In this document: piece after piece, positions 15,628 through 23,507 of the stretch | Numbering within the stretch: the stretch's first letter is position 1 | Layout of the letters: each line of letters begins with the position of its first letter | Assembly: GCF_026168105.1 (NCBI RefSeq) | Contig: NZ_LBMW01000029.1 | Location: forward strand, 1-64,000 | Direction: 5' to 3' | DNA from: Streptomyces hygroscopicus | Lineage (GTDB): Bacteria > Actinomycetota > Actinomycetes > Streptomycetales > Streptomycetaceae | DNA: 64,000 nt | Made by a program: the position numbers and the translations under genes | Notes under the pieces: generated by a model | What the model was told of the DNA's origin: nothing | Database searches by the model: none | What the model saw: the letters and a program-made list of their open reading frames with translations, nothing else

Positions 15628-17154
15628 TCACCATGCCCCTCGACGGATCAGTTGGCGGCGGAGCTTTCCGGTGGGGGTTCTGGGCAGCGACGGCACAAAG
15701 CTGACGCCCGTGGGGACCTTGAAAGCGGCGAGGTTGTCGCGGGCCAGACAGACCAGTTCGGCTTCCAGGCCGACCGGTATGGGGGTGACGGGGACGACGA
15801 AGGCACGCAGTCGGCCCGCGCCGCGATGATCGGTGACGGCGGCCACCGCGACCTCCTTCACCGCCGGATGCGCACCGAGCAGCGCCTCGGCCTCCAGGGG
15901 GGAGACGTCGATTCCGCCGACCGTTTCCACGTCGTCCGCCCGGCCCAGATGGGTGAAGGTGCCGTCGGGTTCGCGGCGCGCCCGGTACCCGGTGGCCAGC
16001 CAGCCGCCGACGAGGGCGCGGTCGGTCTCCTCGGGCCGGTTCAGGTAACCGGGCGTGACCGTCGGCCCGCGCACCCACAGTTCGCCCTCCTCGCCGTCGG
16101 GCACCGGGTGTCCGGCGCTGTCGCGCAGTTCCACCTCGAAGCCGGGTACGGGGCGGCCGACGGTGCCCGGATGATGGTGGTCGAAACCGTTGCCGCAGAA
16201 GGCGTGTCCGGCCTCGGTGGAGCCGATCTGCTCCAGGACGGGGACGCCGAGCAGGCCGGTGATCCGCCGGCCCAGTCCGGCGGGCAGGCCCTCGCCGGCC
16301 GAGACGGCGGCCCGTAGAGACGCGAAGCACGCCTCGTGCCCGTCCGCCGTTTCCGCCACCAGGGACGCGTACTGGGAGGGCACGGAGTAGAGCAGGGTCA
16401 CCCGGTGGCGCACGACGAGTTCGTCCACGGCGGCGGGATCGGGGTGTCCGTCCACGAGGACCGCGGAGGAGCCGGAGAACAGTGGGAAGACGAAGGCGTT
16501 GCCGAGCCCGTAGGCGCAGAACAGCTTCGGCACCGACAGGGTCACGTCGTCGGGGGTGATGCGCAGCAGCCGCCTTCCGATGAGGTCGTGGTACGCCTTG
16601 AGGTCGCCGTGGCAGTGCACGACTCCCTTGGGGGGTCCGGTGGTTGTGGAGGTGTACTGGATGTAGAGCGGGGTGTGCGCGTCGACCTGGTGGGCCGCGG
16701 TCATGGGCGGTGCGGTCCGGGTGAGGGCGACGAGCCGGTCGGCGCCGAGGCGGGCGCGGCGCGAGAACCTGTTCTCGGGGCGGGGTCCGGTCACGCACAG
16801 CACGGCCTCGGCGTCCTCGGCCATGAACTCCAGCTCGGGCGGCGTGAGTTCGGGGTTGGCCAGGACCGCTACGGCGCCGAGGCGCGCGGTGGCGAGGAAG
16901 GCCGCGACCCACCCGGCGGAGTCGGGCAGCGCGAGCAGTACCCGAGCGCCGGGGCCGACGCCGTGCTGCGCGAGCACGGTGGCGGCGCGGGCCGCGAGGT
17001 CGTGCACCTCGCCATGGGTCCAGGAGCGGTGGCCCTGGTGGAAGGCGGCCCGGTCGGTCCAGGCGCGCCGCTCGGCGAGCACGGCGAGTTGGACGGCGAC
17101 GTTTCCGGGAGCCTCCGCGTCGGCGGGTCTCAGCATGGCTTGGGCGGTCGTCAT
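15628..17154 (-). CDS. Acyl/aryl-CoA ligase (benzoate-CoA-ligase-like AMP-forming enzyme)
   Basis: A 508-residue ANL-superfamily adenylating enzyme; ATG 17154 overlaps the stop of the aminodeoxychorismate synthase gene by four bases. Motifs: the P-loop YTSTTTGPPKG at about 167-177, the aromatic-acid-ligase-like text NPELTPPELEFM, the acid cluster GSTEAGHAF, the A8 hinge GRADDVETVGGIDVSPLE and the catalytic Lys in RTPTGKLRRQ. The A7 motif reads ATGYRARR where most members have TGD, whose Asp contacts the ATP ribose. Substrate is probably an aromatic acid; coupling to ADC synthase suggests an aminobenzoate-type acid, which is inference. No carrier protein is visible nearby. Confidence 0.82.
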   Translation of the reverse strand: MTTAQAMLRPADAEAPGNVAVQLAVLAERRAWTDRAAFHQGHRSWTHGEVHDLAARAATVLAQHGVGPGARVLLALPDSAGWVAAFLATARLGAVAVLANPELTPPELEFMAEDAEAVLCVTGPRPENRFSRRARLGADRLVALTRTAPPMTAAHQVDAHTPLYIQYTSTTTGPPKGVVHCHGDLKAYHDLIGRRLLRITPDDVTLSVPKLFCAYGLGNAFVFPLFSGSSAVLVDGHPDPAAVDELVVRHRVTLLYSVPSQYASLVAETADGHEACFASLRAAVSAGEGLPAGLGRRITGLLGVPVLEQIGSTEAGHAFCGNGFDHHHPGTVGRPVPGFEVELRDSAGHPVPDGEEGELWVRGPTVTPGYLNRPEETDRALVGGWLATGYRARREPDGTFTHLGRADDVETVGGIDVSPLEAEALLGAHPAVKEVAVAAVTDHRGAGRLRAFVVPVTPIPVGLEAELVCLARDNLAAFKVPTGVSFVPSLPRTPTGKLRRQLIRRGAW

Positions 17155-19268
17155 CGGGCCGGTTCTTCCTCGGTGGCGGGAGCTGCCATGTGCTCGTCGT
17201 AGGCGCGCATCGGGGCGGCGGTCTTCAGCAGCATCTGGTCGTACTCGGCCGCGGGATCGGAGTCGAGGACGATGGCGCCGCCGGCGCCCAGGTGCATCAG
17301 GCCGTCGGCCAGGACGGCGGTGCGTACGACGGTGCCGAGGTCGGTGCCGCCGCTGCATCCGAAGTAGCCGAGCGCCCCGGAGTAGACGCCCCGGGCCTCG
17401 GTCTCCAGCTGGTCGGTGATCTCGATGGTGCGCAGCTTCGGCACGCCGGTCGTGGACCCGGCGGGGAAGCAGGCGCGTACGCAGTCCACGGCGTCCGTTC
17501 CCTCGCGCAGCCGTCCCTCGACGGTGGAGACGAGCTGGTGCACGGTGGCGTGCGTCTCGGTGGCCATGAGCCGGGAGACGCGCACCGTTCCGGTCTCGCA
17601 GACCCGGCCGAGGTCGTTGCGGAGCAGGTCGACGACCATCAGGTTCTCGGCACGGGTCTTGTCGTCCACGGCCAGTGAGTGCCGGAGCCGGCCGTCCTCC
17701 TCAGGGCTCCCACCACGGGGCGCGGTGCCCTTGACGGGTTTCGACTCGGCGATGCCGTCCCTCGTGATCCGCAGGAAGCGCTCGGGCGACGAGCACGCCA
17801 CGTCGAGGTCGCCGAACCTCAGGAAGGCCGCGTACGGCGCCGGGTTGACGCGGCGCAGTACCCGGTAGAAGTCGTAGGCGTCGTCCGGTGCGGGCAGCCG
17901 GGCCGCGTTGGTGAGACAGATCTCGTAGCTGGTACCTGCCGTGAGTGCGCGCCTGCATTCCTCGATGTCAGCGAGGTAGGTGGCCCGGTCGCGCACCAGC
18001 CAGGGCTCGGCGGCGCCCGGGTCCGGTTCGGCCGGGGTGGGGTCGGCGGGCTCGTCGGAGGAGACGAAGGTGAGCTGGGCCATCGTGCCCTCGAGCCAGT
18101 CGGTGGCTTCACGGGTGGCCTGCGGGGTGTCCTCCGCGAGGCAGACCGCGTAGGTGAAGCCCTCCTCGTGGTCCACCACGATCAGCCGGTCGGCGAACAG
18201 CCAGCAGGCGTCCGGGGTTTCGGCCCGGTGCCGGTTCGGCGAGCCGCATTCGGCCTTCATCTCGTAGCCGAAGTAGCCGACGTAGCCACCGGTGAAGTCG
18301 AAGGGCAGGCCGCTGGCGTCGACCCGGCGGGTGGCCAGCTGCCGCTTCAGATAGTCGAACACGCTCGCCTTGACCCTGCGCGCGGGCCGTCCCGCCCGCT
18401 CGATCTCGCACAGCCCGGCGGCGACGTCGTAGCGGACGAACTCGGCCAGCGGGCCGGAGTCGTCACCGAAGAACGAGAAACGGGAGCTGCCCCGTTCGAC
18501 TCGGGCGCTGTCCAGCCAGAACGCCCGTGGGGCGGTGGCGAACATACGGGTGAAGGCGGCCTCGGCGTCGAGGGCGGTGGCGATGCGGCGGAAGTGCAGG
18601 CGGTGCGCGGGCTTGACGACTCGCCGCTGGCGGGGGATGGCGGCCGCGGACGCGGTGATGGTGGTGTTCTTCGTACGGGGTCGGCGGGCGCGCTCGGCGG
18701 TGAGGTTCCGGAAGTTCACGAGCATCCGGTGGCCGTAGTCGGTGAGCACGGACTCGGGATGGAACTGCACGCCCCACAGGGGCCGGGTGCGGTGCCGCAG
18801 GCCCATCAGGACTCCGTCCTCGGCCCAGGCGGTGGCCTCGAGGGTCTCCGGCAGCGGCTCGGCGACCGACAGCGAGTGATAGCGCACCGCGGTGAAGTTC
18901 TGCGGCAGCCCCTGGAACAGGTCCCGGCCGTCGTGGCGGATGGTGGACAGGTGCCCGTGCCGCGGCTGCGGCGCGGCCCCCACCCGGGCCCGCTCCTCCG
19001 CCGCGATGCCCTGGTGTCCGAGGCAGACGCCCAGGACGGGGATCGAGGCGCCGGCGATCACCCTGGCGGCGATGCCGAAGTCCCGCGGTTCGGCGGGGTG
19101 TCCGGGTCCCGGCGACACCACCACATTGTCGAATTCGCCCAGGTCCGGAATGCCGTCGGCCGGTGAGTCATTGAGGATTACCACCGGTTCCTCGCCATTG
19201 ACCTCGGCGATCAGCTGGAAGAGGTTGTACGTATAGGAGTCGTAATTGTCGACGAGCAGGGTCTTCAC
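17151..19268 (-). CDS. pabAB: Aminodeoxychorismate synthase, fused PabA-PabB
   Basis: A 705-residue bifunctional enzyme making 4-amino-4-deoxychorismate from chorismate and glutamine. The N-terminal 200 residues are a class-I glutamine amidotransferase: VSPGPGHP, the nucleophile Cys in GVCLGHQGIA, and the His-Glu of FHPESV. A linker of about 25 basic residues follows, then PabB/TrpE chorismate-binding text: DFTGGYVGYFGYEMKAE, TSYEICLTNAARLPAP, the PVKGTAPRGGSPEED loop, ENLMVVDLLRNDLGRV and GSTTGVPKLRTIEI. PABA feeds folate or secondary metabolites; fused forms are typical of Streptomyces antibiotic clusters. The aminodeoxychorismate lyase (PabC) is not in the window. The start at 19268 is followed by a normal MKTLLVDNYDSYTYNL. 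Confidence 0.92.
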   Translation of the reverse strand: MKTLLVDNYDSYTYNLFQLIAEVNGEEPVVILNDSPADGIPDLGEFDNVVVSPGPGHPAEPRDFGIAARVIAGASIPVLGVCLGHQGIAAEERARVGAAPQPRHGHLSTIRHDGRDLFQGLPQNFTAVRYHSLSVAEPLPETLEATAWAEDGVLMGLRHRTRPLWGVQFHPESVLTDYGHRMLVNFRNLTAERARRPRTKNTTITASAAAIPRQRRVVKPAHRLHFRRIATALDAEAAFTRMFATAPRAFWLDSARVERGSSRFSFFGDDSGPLAEFVRYDVAAGLCEIERAGRPARRVKASVFDYLKRQLATRRVDASGLPFDFTGGYVGYFGYEMKAECGSPNRHRAETPDACWLFADRLIVVDHEEGFTYAVCLAEDTPQATREATDWLEGTMAQLTFVSSDEPADPTPAEPDPGAAEPWLVRDRATYLADIEECRRALTAGTSYEICLTNAARLPAPDDAYDFYRVLRRVNPAPYAAFLRFGDLDVACSSPERFLRITRDGIAESKPVKGTAPRGGSPEEDGRLRHSLAVDDKTRAENLMVVDLLRNDLGRVCETGTVRVSRLMATETHATVHQLVSTVEGRLREGTDAVDCVRACFPAGSTTGVPKLRTIEITDQLETEARGVYSGALGYFGCSGGTDLGTVVRTAVLADGLMHLGAGGAIVLDSDPAAEYDQMLLKTAAPMRAYDEHMAAPATEEEPAR

Positions 19269-19651
19269 CCGCCCACCTCCTCTGGTCGTTCAGGGGCCTA
19301 CGCAGAGCCCGGACGAGCGGGTCGAGGCTGCCGAGATGGGGAGCACGGCCAGATTGAACAAGGGTTCTCCGAGGCCCGGGAGGAGTTGTCGTGACGATAA
19401 GCGGATTCCTGGTCACGTCATCGAGTACGGAAGGGCGGCGCGTCACGTTCATATCTTCAACGGAGTCTTTTCAAGTGCCCGGAACACGCCCGCACGCCCG
19501 GCAAAGCGCACGCTTGTACCTTCCGGCTCAACCGGGCCCGATGCGCACCCGCACCCACACGCCCCGCGCGACCTGCGACGTTTCATCGCTCGGCCCTTGC
19601 ACTGCCGCGCCGTGATGGATAATGCGATATCGGCAGTAAGGCGGCAGAAGC
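19269..19651. other. Divergent intergenic region
   Basis: This region lies between the leftward PabAB gene and the rightward PAS-SpoIIE gene. A CCTCC (reverse GGAGG) ribosome site for pabAB sits at 19274-19278. No clear dyad or open frame with family resemblance is seen. A short AT-richer patch near 19445-19475 could be promoter. Confidence 0.4.
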
Positions 19652-20881
19652 ATGGCGAACGCAGGGATCGACTACGCCGCGGCCTTCCAGGCCCTGCCCG
19701 GCATGATGGCGCTCCTCACGCCCGACCTCGTGTACGCGGATGCCAACGAGGAGTTTCTGCGCATGTCCGGGCGCACTCGGGAACAACTCGTCGGCCGCTA
19801 TCTGTTCGACGTCTTCCCGGACAATCCGAACAACCCCGCCGCGAGCGGCGTGCGCAATCTCGAGGCCTCCCTGCGCCGGGTGCTGGCCACCGGTGAACGC
19901 GACGCGATGCCCGTGCAGCGCTATGACGTCGAATCCCCCGAGCAGCCCGGGCAATGGGAAACACGCTACTGGAGCCCGGTCAACGCCCCGGTGCTCGGAC
20001 CGGACGGCAAGGTGATCCTCATCGTGCACCGGATCGAGGACGTCACCGAGTTCATCCTGGCCACCGGCCGCCCCAGCGGCATGCGGGCCCTGCTCCTCGA
20101 GGCCGAGCTGTACACCCGCGCCCGGGAACTGCAGGAGATCAACGACCGTCTGCGTCAGGCCCACGCCCACGAGCGCGAGGTGGCGCTGTCGCTCCAGGAG
20201 GCGATGCTGCCCGCGCCCCGGCAGCTGGGGCACTACCGGGCGGCGGTGCGCTACCGGCCGGCCGTCGGCGCGCTGAACGTTTGCGGCGACTGGTACGACC
20301 TGGTCGACCTGGTGGGCGGGGACCGCATCGGCGTGTCCGTGGGCGATGTCGTGGGTCACGGTCTGGCCGCCGCGGGCGTCATGGGCCAGCTGCGCAGCGC
20401 GCTGAGCGCGGCCTCCCGCGTCGCCGAGGGTCCGGCCCAGGCCCTCGACGTGCTGGGACGGTACGCGCATGTGGTCGACGGCGCCGAATCCGCCACTGCG
20501 GTCACGACCTTCATCGACTTCGGCCGGCACACCATCACCTACAGCAGCGCCGGCCACCCCCCGCCCGCGTTGGTCCCCCCGGAGGGGCACGTCGAGTTCC
20601 TCGACCGGGCCACCGATCCCCCGCTCGATGCCAGTCCCGACCCCGTCCCCCGCCCTCAGGCCGCCACCGCGTTCGCCGAGGGCGACACCCTCGTGCTCTA
20701 CACCGACGGCCTGGTCGAGCGGCGGGGCGAGGACATCGACCAGGGACTCGCACGGCTCGCCGACACCCTCACCCGCCATCGCGCCGCCGACCCCGAGCCC
20801 CTCGCCGACTCCGTCCTCCTCGACATGCTGCCGCCCGACGGCGCCACCGACGACACCGCGCTGATCGTCGTGCGGCTGTGA
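19652..20881 (+). CDS. PAS-SpoIIE (PP2C-type) serine phosphatase
   Basis: A 409-residue cytosolic protein; ATG 19652 follows AAGGCGG. Residues 8-130 are a PAS domain (FQALPGMMALLTPDLVYADA and MSGRTREQLVGRYLFDVFP). A coiled-coil linker carries RELQEINDRLRQAHAHERE. Residues about 180-409 are a SpoIIE/RsbU phosphatase: LQEAMLP, the metal-binding GDWYDLVDL, GDVVGHGLAAA, SSAGHPPPALV and LVLYTDGLVERR. The family dephosphorylates anti-anti-sigma factors in response to signals read by the PAS domain. No STAS partner lies nearby. It is convergent with hypE. Confidence 0.9.
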   Translation: MANAGIDYAAAFQALPGMMALLTPDLVYADANEEFLRMSGRTREQLVGRYLFDVFPDNPNNPAASGVRNLEASLRRVLATGERDAMPVQRYDVESPEQPGQWETRYWSPVNAPVLGPDGKVILIVHRIEDVTEFILATGRPSGMRALLLEAELYTRARELQEINDRLRQAHAHEREVALSLQEAMLPAPRQLGHYRAAVRYRPAVGALNVCGDWYDLVDLVGGDRIGVSVGDVVGHGLAAAGVMGQLRSALSAASRVAEGPAQALDVLGRYAHVVDGAESATAVTTFIDFGRHTITYSSAGHPPPALVPPEGHVEFLDRATDPPLDASPDPVPRPQAATAFAEGDTLVLYTDGLVERRGEDIDQGLARLADTLTRHRAADPEPLADSVLLDMLPPDGATDDTALIVVRL

Positions 20882-20938
20882 TCCGCGGCCCCCGTCGCCG
20901 CTGAGCCCCGCGGACCCGTCCCCGCTGAGCCGCGGGCC

Positions 20939-22018
20939 TCAGCAGATCCTGGGCAACTGCTCCCCGATCGGCAGGTCGACCACCCGGGTGCCGCCCAGAC
21001 CGGTGCGGGCCACCACCATGCCCGGATGCCCGGCGACGGCCTCACCGATGACCGTGGCATCCCCACCGAGCGGGTGTGCCCGCATCGCGTCCAGTACCGC
21101 GTCGGCGTGCTCGCGCGGGACGAACGCCACCAGCTTGCCCTCGTTGGCCACGTACATGGGGTCCAGGCCCAGCACGGCGCAGGCGTTGGCGATGGCCGGC
21201 GGGACCGGGATCTCCCGCTCCCTGACGACGACCCCGGTACCCGAGGCGGTCGCGATCTCGTTCAGTGCGGCGGCCAGCCCGCCCCGGGTGGGGTCGCGCA
21301 GCACATGCAGGTCCGGGGTGACGGCGAGCATCGCGTCGACCAGTCCGCCGAGTGCAGCGCAGTCGCTCTCGATCTCCACGCCGAACTCCAGGCCCTCGCG
21401 GACGCTCATGATCGCCACCCCGTGCACGCCGATCGCCCCGCTGACGATCACCACGTCACCGGGGACGACCCGCTGCGGCCGCAGGTCGACGCCCTCCGGG
21501 ATGAGCCCGATACCGGCGGTGTTGATGAAGATCCCGTCGCCGTGGCCGGCCTCCACCACCTTGGTGTCGCCCGTCGCCACCTCGACGCCGGCGGCGCGCG
21601 CGGCGGCGCCGAGCGCGTCGGCGACGCGCGCGACCGTCTCCATCTCGACGCCCTCCTCCAGGATGAACCCGCAGGACAGATAGGACGCCCGGGCCCCGCT
21701 CATGGCGAGGTCGTTGACGGTGCCGTTGACGGCGAGGTCGCCGATGCTGCCGCCGGGGAAGAACAGTGGCCGCACCACGAAGGAGTCGGTGGAGAAGGCC
21801 AGTCGGAGTCCTCCCAGCGAGAGTGCGGCGGCATCGCCCAGCTGGGCGAGCACGTCGCCCCCGAAGGCAGGTGCGAAGACGTGCTGGACGAGTTCCGCGG
21901 AGAGCGCTCCGCCGCCGCCGTGGCCCATGACGACCCGGGGCTGGTCGCGCAGCGGAGCCGGGCAGGTCCAGGCCGTCGGGTCCAGGGGCGGGGTGCGCAG
22001 GTCGGTGGTCTCAGACAA
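20939..22018 (-). CDS. hypE: HypE, hydrogenase Fe-CN maturation (thiocyanate carrier)
   Basis: A 359-residue protein, with a TTG start at 22018 chosen because GGGAGG lies nine bases upstream and the start overlaps the hypD stop by eight bases. HypE dehydrates the carbamoyl group that HypF places on its C-terminal Cys, making the cyanide ligands. Seen: MGHGGGGALSAELVQ, FSTDSFVVRPLFFPGGSIG, the metal/ATP segment NGTVNDLAMSGA, TGDTKVVEAG and the diagnostic C-terminal LPRIC ending in Cys. It is last in the hypA-B-F-C-D-E transcript. Confidence 0.93.
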   Translation of the reverse strand: MSETTDLRTPPLDPTAWTCPAPLRDQPRVVMGHGGGGALSAELVQHVFAPAFGGDVLAQLGDAAALSLGGLRLAFSTDSFVVRPLFFPGGSIGDLAVNGTVNDLAMSGARASYLSCGFILEEGVEMETVARVADALGAAARAAGVEVATGDTKVVEAGHGDGIFINTAGIGLIPEGVDLRPQRVVPGDVVIVSGAIGVHGVAIMSVREGLEFGVEIESDCAALGGLVDAMLAVTPDLHVLRDPTRGGLAAALNEIATASGTGVVVREREIPVPPAIANACAVLGLDPMYVANEGKLVAFVPREHADAVLDAMRAHPLGGDATVIGEAVAGHPGMVVARTGLGGTRVVDLPIGEQLPRIC

Positions 22019-23135
22019 CGGAGGTCGCCTCCCGGGGCGCGGGGGTGGTGTCCAGGCGCCGGTAGAGGTAGTACGCGGCGCAGGCGCCCTCACTGGAGAC
22101 CATCGTGGCGCCGAGCGGGGTGCGGGGGGTGCACAGGGTGCCGAACGCCTCGCACTCGTGCGGTTTGATCAGGCCCTGGAGTACCTCGCCGCTGCGGCAG
22201 GCGGCCGGTTCCCGGGTGCGGATGTCCTCGACGGAGAAGCGGTACTCGGCGTCGTAGTCGCGGTACTTGGGGGCCAGCCGCCAGCCGCTGTCGGGGATCA
22301 CGCCGATGCCGCGCCAGGAGCGGTCGGTGACCTCGAAGACGTCCTCCAGCATGGCTTTGGCGGCCGGGTTCCCCTCGGGGCGCACCGCGCGGGCGTAGGC
22401 GTTGTCGACCATGTGTTCGCCGCGCTCGAGCTGCGCCACGGTCCTGCGTACGCCCTCGAGGATGTCCAGGGGCTCGAACCCGGTCACGACGATGGGTACG
22501 CGATGGCGCTCCGCCAGCTCCGGGTACTCCTCGACGCCCATCACGCTGCACACGTGTCCGGCGGCGAGGAAGCCCTGGACCCGGCAGTTCGGGGATCGCA
22601 TGATCGCCTCGATGGCCGGGGGGACGCGCACATGGGACACCAGCAGGCTGAAGTTGGGGATGCCCAGCTTGCGGGCCTGATACACCGTCATCGCGTTGGG
22701 CGGCGCGGTCGTCTCGAAGCCGATACCGAAGAACACCACCTGACGGTCGGGGTTCTGCTGGGCGATCCTGAGGGCGTCGAGGGGCGAGTAGACGACCCGT
22801 ACGTCCCCTCCTTCTGCGCGTACCTGGAACAGATCACGTCCGGTACCGGGCACCCGGAGCATGTCGCCGAAGGAACAGAAGACCACCTCGGGCCGGGAGG
22901 CGATCTCCAGTGCCTTGTCGATGACCTCCAAGGGGGTCACGCACACGGGACAGCCGGGGCCGTGGATCAGTTCGACCTGATCCGGCAGCAGCTGGTCGAT
23001 GCCGTGGCGGATGATCGTGTGGGTCTGCCCGCCGCAGACCTCCATCAGCGCCCACGGCCTGGTCACCGTGGCGTGGATCTCGTCCAGGAGCCGGCGAGCC
23101 AGATCCGGGTCCTGGAATTCGTCGATGTACTTCAC
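22011..23135 (-). CDS. hypD: HypD, iron-sulfur scaffold for Fe(CN)2CO
   Basis: A 374-residue protein whose ATG overlaps the hypC stop (ATGA). HypD carries a [4Fe-4S] cluster and, with HypC, assembles the Fe(CN)2CO unit. Key motifs: the MEVCGGQTHTI Cys, the GPGCPVCVTP CxxC pair, GFETTAPPNAMT, and the C-terminal cluster cysteines in AACRSGEV, PHECEAFGTLC and SSEGACAAYY. The length matches the family. All diagnostic cysteines are present. Confidence 0.95.
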   Translation of the reverse strand: MKYIDEFQDPDLARRLLDEIHATVTRPWALMEVCGGQTHTIIRHGIDQLLPDQVELIHGPGCPVCVTPLEVIDKALEIASRPEVVFCSFGDMLRVPGTGRDLFQVRAEGGDVRVVYSPLDALRIAQQNPDRQVVFFGIGFETTAPPNAMTVYQARKLGIPNFSLLVSHVRVPPAIEAIMRSPNCRVQGFLAAGHVCSVMGVEEYPELAERHRVPIVVTGFEPLDILEGVRRTVAQLERGEHMVDNAYARAVRPEGNPAAKAMLEDVFEVTDRSWRGIGVIPDSGWRLAPKYRDYDAEYRFSVEDIRTREPAACRSGEVLQGLIKPHECEAFGTLCTPRTPLGATMVSSEGACAAYYLYRRLDTTPAPREATSVV

Positions 23136-23440
23136 TTCCGCGCCTCCTCGCGCGCGGGCGGGAGTTCTCCGCCCGCTTCCGCGGCCATTTCCCAGGGGTC
23201 GCCGAACTCCTCCTGCAGCATGCCGAGGGTTTCGAACAGTTCGAGCGTCTGCTTCGCCGACTCCTCGTCGAGGCGCTGCAGGGCGAAGCCGACGTGGACG
23301 ATGGCGTACTCGCCGACCTCAAGGTCCGGCAGGTACTCCAGGCACACCTCCTTGACCACGCCGCCGAAGTCGACGTTGGCCATCCGGGTTCCGTCGCGTT
23401 CCTCGATGTCCAGCACTTTGCCGGGTACCGCCAGGCACAT
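23132..23440 (-). CDS. hypC: HypC/HupF chaperone
   Basis: A 102-residue protein; ATG 23440 gives the invariant N-terminus MCLAVPGKVL, whose Cys2 binds the iron ligand carrier after Met removal. The core VDFGGVVKEVCLEYLPDLEVGEYAIVHV-type beta barrel is complete and is followed by the helix QRLDEESAKQTLELFE. HypC shuttles the Fe(CN)2CO moiety from HypD to the large-subunit precursor. It is translationally coupled to hypD. The C-terminal tail beyond residue 80 is longer than in the smallest family members. Confidence 0.95.
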   Translation of the reverse strand: MCLAVPGKVLDIEERDGTRMANVDFGGVVKEVCLEYLPDLEVGEYAIVHVGFALQRLDEESAKQTLELFETLGMLQEEFGDPWEMAAEAGGELPPAREEARK

Positions 23441-23456
23441 GGGCCTCTCCTCGCTG

Positions 23457-23484
23457 TGGATGGTGCGTCGTGGATGGTGCGTCG
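23457..23484. repeat. 14-bp tandem repeat, two copies
   Basis: TGGATGGTGCGTCG occurs twice in direct tandem in the gap between hypF and hypC, and a degenerate third copy (GGACGGTGCGTC) follows. It is a small local duplication in the otherwise tightly packed operon. Confidence 0.6.
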
Positions 23485-23507
23485 TACGGCGCTGCCGGGA
23501 CGGTGCG

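Noticed and set aside
16046..16048. TAA on the plus strand inside the leftward CoA ligase gene as a possible TTA (bldA) codon
   Set aside because: It is out of frame; the codons read GGT TAC CTG.
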